From: an uncultured Bacteroidales bacterium
GTDB taxonomy: Bacteria; Bacteroidota; Bacteroidia; Bacteroidales; UBA932
Reading direction: 5' to 3'
Assembly (NCBI GenBank): GCA_944326325.1
Contig: CALVDQ010000007.1
Location: forward strand, 43,047-107,046
Length of the DNA stretch: 64,000 bases
A program made the translations under genes and the position numbers. Positions 44,961-54,413 of the stretch are shown in pieces (within the stretch, counting starts at the first letter, position 1; each line of letters opens with the position of its first letter). Below the pieces are notes generated by a model. It did not search any database, was not told where the DNA came from, and saw only the letters and a list, made by a program, of their open reading frames with translations.

Positions 44961-46457
44961 ATGCCACGTAAGACTGACAGACCGTACATTGCCGTATCCG
45001 TCATTGCTGCAGCCATGCTTTGCTGCTGCAGCAATGGCACTTATGACGGCGAGATCCCGGATGTCTATCCGGAAGTCCCTGAAACGCTCCCGCCATATAG
45101 TGTGGAAGCCAGGAAGAACAGCCAGGCCACATCGGAGTGGTCGACCTATACCGCATACACCATAGACTGCCTCGAAGGCTTCACCCCCGGAGGGATGGAG
45201 CCGGAGACCGACAAGTACGGCGGATGGAAGGCAGGCACCCATGCAGCCACCGGCTTTTTCAGGGTAGAGAAGGTGGACGGCAGATGGTGGATGATAACCC
45301 CGGAAGGCAACCTGTATCTCAGCAAGGGCATAACTGCATTCTCCACCGGCAATTCGGAAAGGTCGAAGGCTGAACTGTCGAAACGCTTCGGCAGCCAGAC
45401 GGAATGGGCAAGGCAGGAGATAGCCCGTCTCAAGGGATACGGCTTCAACTCTGTAGGAGCCTGGTCGAAAGACAGCGAAATCCTGAACCTGCCTCCGGAC
45501 GAGAGGATACCGTACGCGGTCATTGTCAGTCCTATGGGTGCCCTGAACGGGGCCATGAAGGCCCGCGGGGAGGAAAAGGAAGGCTATGCGGCTGCCGGCT
45601 GGGAAGGCTATCCGTACGACTTCGCCTGTGTATTCCACCCGGACTTCGACAAATATGTCGAGGAGAAGATATCCGTTGTGGCGAAGTACAAGGATGACCC
45701 GTACTGCATAGGCTACTTCACCGACAACGAGATACCGTGGAAGGACTATGCCCTGGACCGCTGCCTCGAGAAATGGCCTGCGGACCATATAAACCATATC
45801 AAGGCACAGGAATGGCTGGACAAGAGGCTGGGGAAGACAGGTGCTGTACTCGCGGAGGCCTCGGACCAGGACAGGAAGGCGTTCATAGCCTACTGCTTCG
45901 AGGTCTACCTCCAGAAGGTGACGGCCGCACTGGAGAAGTACGACCCGAACCACCTGTATCTCGGATGCAGGTTCAACCAGTGGAAATACGAGCTCGTCAA
46001 TGAAGAGATGTTCAAGGTGGCCGGGAAGTACATGGATATCATCTCCCTCAACCATTACCAGAAGTGGGAGCCGGACGAGTCTGCCATGCGCAACTGGGAG
46101 ATGTGGTCCGGGCGCCCGTTCATGGTGACCGAGTATTATGTCAAAGGGGAGGACTCCGGCCTGCCGAATGCCACGGGGGCCGGGTGGAACGTCCGCACCC
46201 AGGTGGAGAGGGGGTATTTCTTCCAGAACTTCACCAGGGTCCTGATAAAGGGGCGCGCCTGCGTGGGCTGGCACTGGTTCAAGTATATGGACAATGACCC
46301 GCAGGACACTTCCGCCGACCCGTCCAACCGGGATTCCAACAAGGGTATAGTGAAATGGAACTACGACTACTGGACTCCGCTCATAGAGAGCATGGACAAG
46401 TTCAACCACAATGTCTGGAATCTCACAGAATTTTATGACAACAAACAGGAACAATAA
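44961..46457 (+). CDS. Clan GH-A glycoside hydrolase, agarase-like, lipoprotein
   Basis: 498-residue secreted enzyme. Lipobox near residue 19 (AAAMLCCCSNGTYDGEIPDV). The catalytic domain begins with FFRVEKVDGRWWMITPEGN and LYLSKGITAFSTGN, a layout seen in agarase-type and some GH5/GH42 enzymes. Acid/base candidate Glu about 257 in YFTDNEIPW and nucleophile candidate Glu about 391 in MVTEYYVKGEDSG fit the retaining clan GH-A barrel, where the two Glu lie on strands 4 and 7. I cannot place it in one GH family by eye. As a surface enzyme in a PUL it would cut the polymer before uptake. Confidence 0.75.
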   Translation: MPRKTDRPYIAVSVIAAAMLCCCSNGTYDGEIPDVYPEVPETLPPYSVEARKNSQATSEWSTYTAYTIDCLEGFTPGGMEPETDKYGGWKAGTHAATGFFRVEKVDGRWWMITPEGNLYLSKGITAFSTGNSERSKAELSKRFGSQTEWARQEIARLKGYGFNSVGAWSKDSEILNLPPDERIPYAVIVSPMGALNGAMKARGEEKEGYAAAGWEGYPYDFACVFHPDFDKYVEEKISVVAKYKDDPYCIGYFTDNEIPWKDYALDRCLEKWPADHINHIKAQEWLDKRLGKTGAVLAEASDQDRKAFIAYCFEVYLQKVTAALEKYDPNHLYLGCRFNQWKYELVNEEMFKVAGKYMDIISLNHYQKWEPDESAMRNWEMWSGRPFMVTEYYVKGEDSGLPNATGAGWNVRTQVERGYFFQNFTRVLIKGRACVGWHWFKYMDNDPQDTSADPSNRDSNKGIVKWNYDYWTPLIESMDKFNHNVWNLTEFYDNKQEQ

Positions 46458-46472
46458 AATTTCAGGAAAATC

Positions 46473-47849
46473 ATGAAAAAGATAATATATCCGTTGCTGG
46501 CCGCATCGCTCGCCCTTGCGGCATGTACACCGGATGTGAAACCGCTCAGCTTCACGGCGCCGGTGGTGGAATTCGCACAGACGGAAGCCACCCTGTCGGT
46601 TTCCGTAGGGGAGCCGTTCACATTCAGGGCAGACATAGTGGAAGGAGACGGGCTCACTGTCGGATGGTATGTGGACGGGGTCCTCGAGTCCTCAAACGGC
46701 ACTCTCGAATATACCTGGCATGAACCGGGGACCTACAAGGTGGACTTTTCCGCCTCCAACGGCGCCGGTTCCGTGGCAAAGGCCTACACTGTCAACGTCT
46801 CCGACAAGCTCGACATCTTCATATCCTCCGAAAGCGTCTATGAGATAGCCGACGGAGGCAAGATAGAGTGTCTGGAACAAAGTTATCTTGCCGTTTACGC
46901 GGTGGTGGTCGAAGGCTCGAACGTAAGGCACGAATGGTCTGTGGACGGGACTGTCCAGGACTGCAGCGAGGCGTATTTCAATACTTACTGGCTTCCGGCA
47001 GGGAAAGGGACGCATGCCATAAAGTACAAGGGCTCAAATGCGGTAGGCTCCGTAGAATATGGATTTACCGTAGATGTACAGGAGAGGCCGTTGACTGTAT
47101 CTTTCTCAAATGAAGCCAGCACGATAGCCTGCCTTGTCGGGACCACTGTAGAGATTACGGCTACCGTGGACTACGGTGGCACGGGCGCCGAGCATTCATG
47201 GACCGTCGATGACGAGGTAGTTTCCGACGGGCTTGTCTTCAGCAAGCGGTTCGATACGGCCGGCAGCTATACTCTCACGTATAAAGGCGTCAATGAAAAA
47301 GGTGATGAAGCGGAACGTACATGGACCATTAACGTATCTTCGCGTGAAGAGGTGCTGCTCGAGGATTATGAGAACGGCTCATCGAATGGCGTTATTGTCC
47401 GTCAGGGAAGCGGGGCGGCTGTATCTATTGTGGACAATCCGAGTCCTGATGCAGTGAACGGCAGCGCCAAGGTCATGGCTGCTACAGGCAATTCAGGTTC
47501 CGGATATATGGGACTCATGTACGATGCGATAGAAAAGCTTGGAATAGACCCGACACAGTATGACGGTATCAAGGTTGACCTGTATATCCCGTCGTCGCCG
47601 TATCCGTTCTATCCTGCCATGGACCAGAAGGATGGCAATCCGTACGTATATGCCAACGGATTCGACAAGAATGCCGACGATGATGCCCCATACGCGTGGG
47701 ACAAGTGGATTACCGTAGACTACGACCTTCCTCTCCTGAAGGAAAAGCATCAGATTCAGCCGAGGGCTTTCTGCGGAGACAACAGTAACGGAAAAGGGAC
47801 AAATGGAAGTGTCGTCTACTACGACAATGTCTACCTGTACAAGAAATAA
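46473..47849 (+). CDS. Surface glycan-binding lipoprotein with tandem Ig/PKD-like domains
   Basis: 458-residue SGBP-like lipoprotein. Lipobox near residue 18 (SLALAACTPDVKPL). Three successive ~85-residue PKD/Ig-like domains: TAPVVEFAQTEATLSVSVGE with GLTVGWYVDGVLESSNG and WHEPGTYKVDFSASNGAG; the second with NVRHEWSVDGTVQDCSEAYF; the third with AEHSWTVDDEVVSDGLVFSK. The C-terminal ~150 residues (VLLEDYENGSSNGVIVRQGS ... VVYYDNVYLYKK) are a beta-sandwich of carbohydrate-binding type. It probably holds the polymer at the surface for the enzymes of this PUL; no catalytic motif is visible. Confidence 0.82.
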   Translation: MKKIIYPLLAASLALAACTPDVKPLSFTAPVVEFAQTEATLSVSVGEPFTFRADIVEGDGLTVGWYVDGVLESSNGTLEYTWHEPGTYKVDFSASNGAGSVAKAYTVNVSDKLDIFISSESVYEIADGGKIECLEQSYLAVYAVVVEGSNVRHEWSVDGTVQDCSEAYFNTYWLPAGKGTHAIKYKGSNAVGSVEYGFTVDVQERPLTVSFSNEASTIACLVGTTVEITATVDYGGTGAEHSWTVDDEVVSDGLVFSKRFDTAGSYTLTYKGVNEKGDEAERTWTINVSSREEVLLEDYENGSSNGVIVRQGSGAAVSIVDNPSPDAVNGSAKVMAATGNSGSGYMGLMYDAIEKLGIDPTQYDGIKVDLYIPSSPYPFYPAMDQKDGNPYVYANGFDKNADDDAPYAWDKWITVDYDLPLLKEKHQIQPRAFCGDNSNGKGTNGSVVYYDNVYLYKK

Positions 47850-47864
47850 TGCACACTGGACACG

Positions 47865-49559
47865 ATGATGAAACTGACAAGAATATTAGGTACCTTCGCA
47901 TTTGTCGCTGCCTGGGCTGTATCATGTACAGCCCGGACAGATGCGGAGGGTGATGACTGGGGAGTCTATCCGGACGAGACCGACGGCTGGAGAAGCGAAC
48001 TGTACCCGGCGGACTGGACTCCGGGCTACAAGGATGCGCAGGGACGTTTCCTGCACGATTTCTCGTATGCCGGCTACCATTCCGGGCTGAAGGACATCCC
48101 GTCTTACGACTTCAACCTTACTGATGTCACAGCCTCCCCGTACAATGCGGACAATACCGGGGTGAGGGATGCCACCTCCGCCATCCAGAAAGCCATAGAC
48201 GACGTGTCGTCCAAGGGCGGCGGGGTAGTGTACCTGCCGGCCGGGACCTATTTGGTGAGCCTTCCGGAAGGCAGCTCCAGCATATTGTCCGTGACCTCGG
48301 ACAACGTGGTCATCCGCGGGGACGGTCCCGACAGGACCTTCATAAAGAACAGCACCTGGAAGATGAGGAGCAAGACCATAATCTCCTTCCACGGGAATGC
48401 CTCCTGGGATTCTCCGCAGGGGGCCGAGGCCCTTATAAGCAAGGATGTGTACCAGCCTGTCACCGTGGTTCCGGTGGATGGGGCCGGGAACTTTGCCCCG
48501 GGGGACAAGATAATGATAAGGTCCGACATCACCGATGCCTTCAGGCAGGAATTCAATGCCACGCAGCACTGGAGCACCCTTACCAAGGGCCCTCACTTCC
48601 TGCGGGAGGTGGTGTCCGTGGATGCCGCGGCCGGTACCATAGAGATTGACGTCCCTACGAGATACAGGCTGCTCACCAGGGACAATGCCAGGGTCTACAA
48701 GGTCAAGGACCAGCTGAAGGAATGCGGCCTTGAGAACCTTTCCGTCGGCAACCTGCAGCATCCGTCCGGACAGGGCTGGGGCGAGGAGGACTACAACACC
48801 TCCGGGAACGGGGCCTACGATGTGCACGCCTCCCATGCGGTGAAGTTCCGGAATGCGGAAAACTGCTGGGCCAGGAAGGTGTACACCTACCGGCCGGAAG
48901 GGAACACGGGGGACATACACCTCCTGTCCAACGGTCTGGAGATAGGCGACAGCCGTTTCATCACCGTCACTGAATGCAATTTCCAGAAGAGCCAGTACGA
49001 GGGCGGAGGCGGAAACGGGTACATGTACACTTTGAGCGGGAACGACTGCCTCATAGACCGCTGCCATGCCGAGGACGGGAGGCACAACTACGACTTCAAG
49101 AGCATGACCACGAGCGGGAATGTGGTCTACAAGTGCACCTCCAAGAGCCCGAGCCTGAAGTCTGACTTCCACATGCACCTGAGCATGGCGAACCTGTTCG
49201 ACGGCTTCGTGGCGGACGGGGACCACATCGACGCGGGTTTCCGGCCGTACGGGACCTCTACAGCCAAGCACATGTACACCACCACCGAGTCGGTGATATG
49301 GAACACCACCTGCCTCTCTGACGGGGAAGGGATATGCGTGCTGTCCAAGCAGTACGGCAACGGCTATGTCATAGGGACATCCGGCGCTGTCACCGAGGTG
49401 AGGACCCAGCCTGTATCCGGGACCCAGAGCGGGGTGGACTACGACACCTCCCCGGAAGACTGGGTGGAGGGAGCCGGCATGGGGTCGAGCCTCGTTCCCC
49501 AGTCTCTGTACAAGGACCAGCTCGAAAAGCGTAAGGCAAGGATTGCAAACGGACAATGA
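47865..49559 (+). CDS. Right-handed beta-helix polysaccharide lyase/hydrolase, lipoprotein
   Basis: 564-residue secreted protein. Lipobox near residue 21 (AAWAVSCTARTDAEGDD). Residues ~85-140 match the Pectate_lyase_3/GH28-like start (TGVRDATSAIQKAIDDVSSK, GGGVVYLPAGTYLVSLP, VIRGDGPDRTFIKNSTWKMR). Later turns repeat with Asn and aromatic ladders (LSVGNLQHPSGQGWGEED, NGLEIGDSRFITVTECNFQK, DCLIDRCHAEDGRHNYDFKS). A charged cluster with Arg, His and Lys in EDGRHNYDFK could be catalytic, as in beta-helix lyases. Family number not assigned. Its place next to the GH88-GH2 gene suggests it cuts a uronic-acid polymer to make unsaturated ends. The stop overlaps the next start (ATGA). Confidence 0.75.
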   Translation: MMKLTRILGTFAFVAAWAVSCTARTDAEGDDWGVYPDETDGWRSELYPADWTPGYKDAQGRFLHDFSYAGYHSGLKDIPSYDFNLTDVTASPYNADNTGVRDATSAIQKAIDDVSSKGGGVVYLPAGTYLVSLPEGSSSILSVTSDNVVIRGDGPDRTFIKNSTWKMRSKTIISFHGNASWDSPQGAEALISKDVYQPVTVVPVDGAGNFAPGDKIMIRSDITDAFRQEFNATQHWSTLTKGPHFLREVVSVDAAAGTIEIDVPTRYRLLTRDNARVYKVKDQLKECGLENLSVGNLQHPSGQGWGEEDYNTSGNGAYDVHASHAVKFRNAENCWARKVYTYRPEGNTGDIHLLSNGLEIGDSRFITVTECNFQKSQYEGGGGNGYMYTLSGNDCLIDRCHAEDGRHNYDFKSMTTSGNVVYKCTSKSPSLKSDFHMHLSMANLFDGFVADGDHIDAGFRPYGTSTAKHMYTTTESVIWNTTCLSDGEGICVLSKQYGNGYVIGTSGAVTEVRTQPVSGTQSGVDYDTSPEDWVEGAGMGSSLVPQSLYKDQLEKRKARIANGQ

Positions 49560-52500
49560 TCGGAATGAAAAGATTACTGGTATTATCATCGCTTCTTTAT
49601 GTCGGCTGCCTCTTCATGACAGCCGGCAGTCATGTTGCGGCGGCAGGAAAGGATTTGGCCGGAAGCGCGTTCTCCTTTGCGGACGGCCAGCTCAGGATAG
49701 CCATTGAGGCCGCCGATTCCGTCTCCGCCACTGAAGAGGGCCGGAAGAAAGGCCTCGTGTCCCCGAGGACAATGGAGGACGGGCGGCTTGTCATGGTCCC
49801 GGCGAAGGACTGGACGAGCGGGTTTTTCCCTGGGGAGCTCTGGTACATGTACGAATATACCGGGGATGAGTTCTGGAGGGAGAGCGCGGAACGTTTCACC
49901 GCCCGGATAGAAGGGCAGAAGACCAACGCCGGGACCCACGACATGGGCTTCAAGATGTACTGCAGCTTCGGGAACGGCTACCGCCTCACCGGCGACACCC
50001 GCTACCGCGACATCCTGCTTGAGTCGGCCGCCACACTCGCGACACGCTTCAACCCTGTTGTCGGCTGCATAAGGTCGTGGGACCACGGGAGGGACAAGTG
50101 GGAGTTCCCTGTCATCATAGACAACATGATGAACTTGGAACTCCTGTTCTGGGCTGCAAGGGAAAGCGGGGATTCCACCTACCGGGACATCGCGGTGACC
50201 CATGCCCTCACCACAATGAAGAACCATTTCCGGGAAGACTTCAGCTCCTGGCACGTCGTGGACTATGACCCCCTGACGGGAGAAGTGCGGAAGAAGCAGA
50301 CACACCAGGGCTACAACGACGCCTCCGCCTGGGCGAGAGGCCAGGCCTGGGGCCTTTACGGATATACTATGTGCTACAGGGAGACCGGCCGGAAAGAGTT
50401 CCTGGAGCAGGCCGGGCATATAGCGGACTTCATGTTCTCGAGGTCTGTGCCGGAAGACCTGGTATTCTGGTGGGACTACGACGCACCAGGCATCCCGGAC
50501 GAACCGAGGGATGTTTCAGCGGCGGCAGTAGCCGCGAGCGCCCTGTACGAGCTCCATACCTACGACAGCAGTCCGGAGAAAGGCTACAAGGCCAAGGCCG
50601 ACAGGATACTGGAGAGCCTCTACAACTCCTACAGGGCAGCCGCCGGGAAAGACTTCGGCTTCCTGCTCCTCCACAGTACAGGAGCCAGGACCTTCGAGAT
50701 AGATGTGCCTCTCGTCTATGCCGACTACTATTTCCTCGAGGCCCTGCTGCGCAAGAGGACCATTGAGGAGGCGGAGCGGATGGCTTCCGGGCAGGCCACC
50801 GGCACTGTCCTTCGGGACGGCTGGCTCTTTCTCCGGGAAGATGTCGGCAGCCTCTGGGAGCTCGTCCGGCCGGTGCAGGCCGGCAAGCCGGAGGAACAGC
50901 CCCTGTGGACCGGGGTCAGGCTACCGCACACATGGAACGCGGAAGACGCCGTGGACCCGGACGTGAACTACTACCAGGGCCCTGCCTGGTACAAGACCCT
51001 TCTCGACATAGACAGGGACAGGCTCGGAGGGAGGATTCTCCTCGCTTTCCAGGGAGCCGGGCAGAAGACCGATGTCTACGTCTACATGTCCAGGGCCGGG
51101 AGCCACACCGGCGGTTATGACTGCTGGTATGTGGACATCACTGACGAGGTCCGGCATTTCCTGTCCGGACCGGATGCCGGCAGGTTCGGCGGGAAGGTCC
51201 CCCTGTCCATAAGGTGCGACAACAGCCGCGATGCCGGCATGATACCCTCCTCCATGTCCGATTTCGTGATCTACGGGGGCCTGTACCGGGATGTGGAACT
51301 GCTGTTCCTTCCCGGCCTGTCAGCCTCTTCCGTCAGGATAGATACCGGCCTTGACCGGAACATGAAGAAGGGCTTCGCCTCTGTCACAGTCTCGTTCTAC
51401 AACCCGGCGGGCTTCTGGAATGCTGATATCCTGCTTTCCGTGAAGGACCCGTCAGGGAAGGTCATACTGACCGACAGCCTGGAGAATGTCCGTCCCTTCG
51501 GCGACATTCTGCTCGGGACTTATCCCATCAGGAAACCGGAACTCTGGAGCCCGGATTCCCCCTCTCTCTACACCTTCGATGTCAGTGTCCGTACCGGGAC
51601 AGGCGGCAGCAGCGTGTCAGCCAAGGCAGGATTCCGGACTGTAGACTTCAGAGAGAAGGGACCGTTCTTCCTGAACGGGGAGAGGCTCCTGCTCCGGGGT
51701 ACACACAGGCATGAGGACCATGCCGGGACCGGGGCGGCCATGACCGGGGACGTCATCAGGAAGGAGATGCAGATGATAAAGGACATGGGAGCCAACTTCA
51801 TACGGCTGGGACACTACCAGCAGTCCGATCTTGTCCTGGACCTCTGCGACAGCCTCGGGATTCTCGTCTGGGAGGAGATACCGTGGTGCCGCGGCGGCCT
51901 CGGGGACGGGGAATACAGGGCCCAGGCGGAAAGGATGCTCGTGAACATGATTTCCAGGCACCGCAACCATCCCTCGGTGGTAATATGGGGGATAGGCAAT
52001 GAAAACGACTGGCCGGGGGACTTCCCCGGATTCGACGAGGGGGACATCCGCGCCTTCATGCAGAAGCTCGATTCCCTGTCCCATGCCCTGGACCCGTCCA
52101 GATACACGGCCATAAGGCGCTGCGCCTTCTGCAGCGACATCCCTGACATATATTCACCCTCGATATGGGCAGGATGGTATTCCGGGGGATACCGGGACTA
52201 TCTTTCCAAGACCAGGGACGAGTTCTCCAAGGTGGACAGGCTCTTCCATGCCGAATGGGGAGGGGACAGCCATCCCGGGAGGAATGCGGAATATATCCCG
52301 GAGGACCTCGTGACCGCCGACAGGAACGGTGACTGGTCCGAGACATATATCGTGAAGCTTTTCGACTGGCACCTGAAGGAACAGGAGAATATGCCGTGGC
52401 TCACCGGCTCGGCATTCTGGACCTTCAAGGATTTCGCTACCCCGTTGAGGCCCGGGAACCCCATACCGTACGTCAACCAGAAAGGTGTGGTGCAGAGGGA

Positions 52501-53116
52501 CCTCACACCCAAGGAGAGCTACTATGTCTTCCAGTCCCGCTGGACGGACCGGCCCATGCTCCATATCTACGGCCATGACTGGCCGGTAAGGTGGGGAGAG
52601 CCAGGGGAGGAGAAAGAAGTCCTTGTGTACTCCAACTGCAGTGGAGTCGAGCTCTTCCTGAACGGCAGGAGCCTCGGCGTACGCAAGAGGGACAGCGGGG
52701 CCTTCCCTGCGGCCGGCCTGCACTGGAACGTAGTGTTCGCGGAGGGCCGGAACGAACTTAAGGCCGTGTCCACGTCCGGGGATGTGGCGGATTCGGTCAG
52801 CTTCGTGTACCAGACGGAAAAATGGGGCTTCCCGGAACATATAAGCATAGAGACTGTCCCGGTTGGGGACGGTGTTGTGGAAATACGGGCACAAGTCACC
52901 GACGGGAACGGGATCCCATGCCTGGATGCGGACGGGTACTTCACTTTCAGCATAGCCGGGGACGGGGCCCTGATACAGAACCAGGGTACAGCGTCCGGCT
53001 CCCGGAAGATACAGGCGGCCAACGGCCGGGGAAAGATACGCGTAAGGACATCCGGAGGGAAGGCCTGCGCCGGGGTAAGCTATGACGGCACCGTGACGGA
53101 ACTCGTGGACCTGTGA
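49556..53116 (+). CDS. Bifunctional GH88 unsaturated-uronyl hydrolase / GH2 exo-glycosidase
   Basis: 1,186-residue secreted two-enzyme protein. After the signal peptide, residues ~35-400 form an (alpha/alpha)6 GH88 domain that removes 4,5-unsaturated uronic acids from lyase products. Catalytic Asp candidates are about 129 (GTHDMGFKMYCSFGNGYRL) and 189 (FPVIIDNMMNLELLFW). HQGYNDASAWARGQAWGLYG is a family hallmark. Residues ~410-1186 are a complete GH2: jelly roll (WTGVRLPHTWNAEDA), Ig domain, barrel with acid/base Glu about 816 (WGIGNENDW) and nucleophile Glu about 900 (HAEWGGDSHPG), an NQKG motif in VNQKGVVQRDLTPKESYY, and C-terminal Ig domains. A lyase end is thus removed and the next sugar is split by one protein. 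The start is 49556 (ATGA overlap) or 49565. Confidence 0.92.
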   Translation: MIGMKRLLVLSSLLYVGCLFMTAGSHVAAAGKDLAGSAFSFADGQLRIAIEAADSVSATEEGRKKGLVSPRTMEDGRLVMVPAKDWTSGFFPGELWYMYEYTGDEFWRESAERFTARIEGQKTNAGTHDMGFKMYCSFGNGYRLTGDTRYRDILLESAATLATRFNPVVGCIRSWDHGRDKWEFPVIIDNMMNLELLFWAARESGDSTYRDIAVTHALTTMKNHFREDFSSWHVVDYDPLTGEVRKKQTHQGYNDASAWARGQAWGLYGYTMCYRETGRKEFLEQAGHIADFMFSRSVPEDLVFWWDYDAPGIPDEPRDVSAAAVAASALYELHTYDSSPEKGYKAKADRILESLYNSYRAAAGKDFGFLLLHSTGARTFEIDVPLVYADYYFLEALLRKRTIEEAERMASGQATGTVLRDGWLFLREDVGSLWELVRPVQAGKPEEQPLWTGVRLPHTWNAEDAVDPDVNYYQGPAWYKTLLDIDRDRLGGRILLAFQGAGQKTDVYVYMSRAGSHTGGYDCWYVDITDEVRHFLSGPDAGRFGGKVPLSIRCDNSRDAGMIPSSMSDFVIYGGLYRDVELLFLPGLSASSVRIDTGLDRNMKKGFASVTVSFYNPAGFWNADILLSVKDPSGKVILTDSLENVRPFGDILLGTYPIRKPELWSPDSPSLYTFDVSVRTGTGGSSVSAKAGFRTVDFREKGPFFLNGERLLLRGTHRHEDHAGTGAAMTGDVIRKEMQMIKDMGANFIRLGHYQQSDLVLDLCDSLGILVWEEIPWCRGGLGDGEYRAQAERMLVNMISRHRNHPSVVIWGIGNENDWPGDFPGFDEGDIRAFMQKLDSLSHALDPSRYTAIRRCAFCSDIPDIYSPSIWAGWYSGGYRDYLSKTRDEFSKVDRLFHAEWGGDSHPGRNAEYIPEDLVTADRNGDWSETYIVKLFDWHLKEQENMPWLTGSAFWTFKDFATPLRPGNPIPYVNQKGVVQRDLTPKESYYVFQSRWTDRPMLHIYGHDWPVRWGEPGEEKEVLVYSNCSGVELFLNGRSLGVRKRDSGAFPAAGLHWNVVFAEGRNELKAVSTSGDVADSVSFVYQTEKWGFPEHISIETVPVGDGVVEIRAQVTDGNGIPCLDADGYFTFSIAGDGALIQNQGTASGSRKIQAANGRGKIRVRTSGGKACAGVSYDGTVTELVDL

Positions 53117-53158
53117 AAGACTTATGATAACGTAACCAAACTAACTAATAATTGATAC

Positions 53159-54406
53159 ATGATGAAAAGGATAACCGGAATTTTATGTGCAGCGGCTGCC
53201 GCTGTATCTCTGTTTTCCTGCACCGGGGCCAAGGAGGAGCCGGCAGGATTCGTAAGGACAGACGGGACCATATTCGTGAACCCGGACGGCTCGGAGTTCA
53301 GGATAAAGGGTACCAACCTCGGGAACTGGCTCAACCCGGAAGGATACATGTTCAGGTTCCCGGGACATGTCAACTCCCAGCACTTCATCAACGAAGCCCT
53401 CTGCCAGCTTGTCGGCCCGGGGTACGTCGAGAATTTCTGGAAACAGTTCGTGGAAAAGTATGTCACCGAGAGCGATATACGCTTCATCGCCGCCACCGGG
53501 GCAACCACTGTCCGGCTCCCGTTCCATTACAGGATATTCTCCGGGGACGGCTATCTCGGGATGCGCGACCCTGAAGACGGCTTCAGGATTATCGACAACC
53601 TCGTGTCCTGGTGCCGCGGGGCAGGGCTGAAAATCATCCTCGACATGCACTGCTGCCCAGGAGGACAGACCGGGGACAACATAGACGATTCCTACGGGTA
53701 CCCGTGGCTCTTCACCGAGGCAAGCCACCAGGATGAGTTCGTGGCCATCTGGGAAAAGATAGCCGCGAGATACGCTGACGAGCCGGTCATCCTCGGCTAC
53801 GACTTCATGAACGAGCCCATCTCCTCCCGCATCAAGGACAAGGACATGCTGAACACCAGGCTGCAGCCCCTCATGATAAGGGTGGCGCAGGCCGTCCGCA
53901 AGATAGACCCCAACCATATCTTCTTCATAGGGGGAGCCCAGTGGAACGGGAACTTCAAGGTCTTCGACAACTACACCTTCGACAGCAACATGGCCTTCAC
54001 CTGCCATACGTACCAGTGCCGCCCGGAGGTGAAGTCCCTGCTCCGGTTCACTTCCGTAAGGGATGAAAGCGGCATCCCAATGTACATGGGGGAGACCGGC
54101 GAGAACACCGACGAATGGGTACGCGGGATGAGGATGGCCCTCGACTCCGTGAACATAGGCTGGACATTCTGGCCTTACAAGAAGCTGGGCTCGTCGAGCT
54201 CCTTCGTGAAGATAGGCACCCCTGAAGGCTGGGACACCGTCTGCGCCTTCCTCGCGGCCGACAGGTCGAGCTACGCCAGGATAAGCGAAGCCAGGCCGGA
54301 CCAGGCCGAATGCCGCAGGATCCTGTCCTCCTATCTCGACAGCCTCGCCCTGGAGAAATGTGAAACCAACGACGGATACATAAAGGCCCTCGGGCTCGAA
54401 CTTTAG
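53159..54406 (+). CDS. GH5 glycoside hydrolase, lipoprotein
   Basis: 415-residue surface or periplasmic enzyme. Lipobox near residue 21 (AVSLFSCTGAKEEP). The GH5 barrel has IKGTNLGNWLNPEGYMF, the acid/base Glu about 219 in GYDFMNEPISS, and the nucleophile Glu about 312 in MYMGETGENTDEW, with HCCPGG and a late TFWPYKKLG. The start of the domain resembles GH5 exo-beta-1,3-glucanases and glucocerebrosidase-like members rather than the cellulase group, but the subfamily cannot be fixed by eye. In this PUL it likely splits the neutral backbone or side chain left after uronate removal. Confidence 0.88.
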   Translation: MMKRITGILCAAAAAVSLFSCTGAKEEPAGFVRTDGTIFVNPDGSEFRIKGTNLGNWLNPEGYMFRFPGHVNSQHFINEALCQLVGPGYVENFWKQFVEKYVTESDIRFIAATGATTVRLPFHYRIFSGDGYLGMRDPEDGFRIIDNLVSWCRGAGLKIILDMHCCPGGQTGDNIDDSYGYPWLFTEASHQDEFVAIWEKIAARYADEPVILGYDFMNEPISSRIKDKDMLNTRLQPLMIRVAQAVRKIDPNHIFFIGGAQWNGNFKVFDNYTFDSNMAFTCHTYQCRPEVKSLLRFTSVRDESGIPMYMGETGENTDEWVRGMRMALDSVNIGWTFWPYKKLGSSSSFVKIGTPEGWDTVCAFLAADRSSYARISEARPDQAECRRILSSYLDSLALEKCETNDGYIKALGLEL

Positions 54407-54413
54407 CCTTGCC

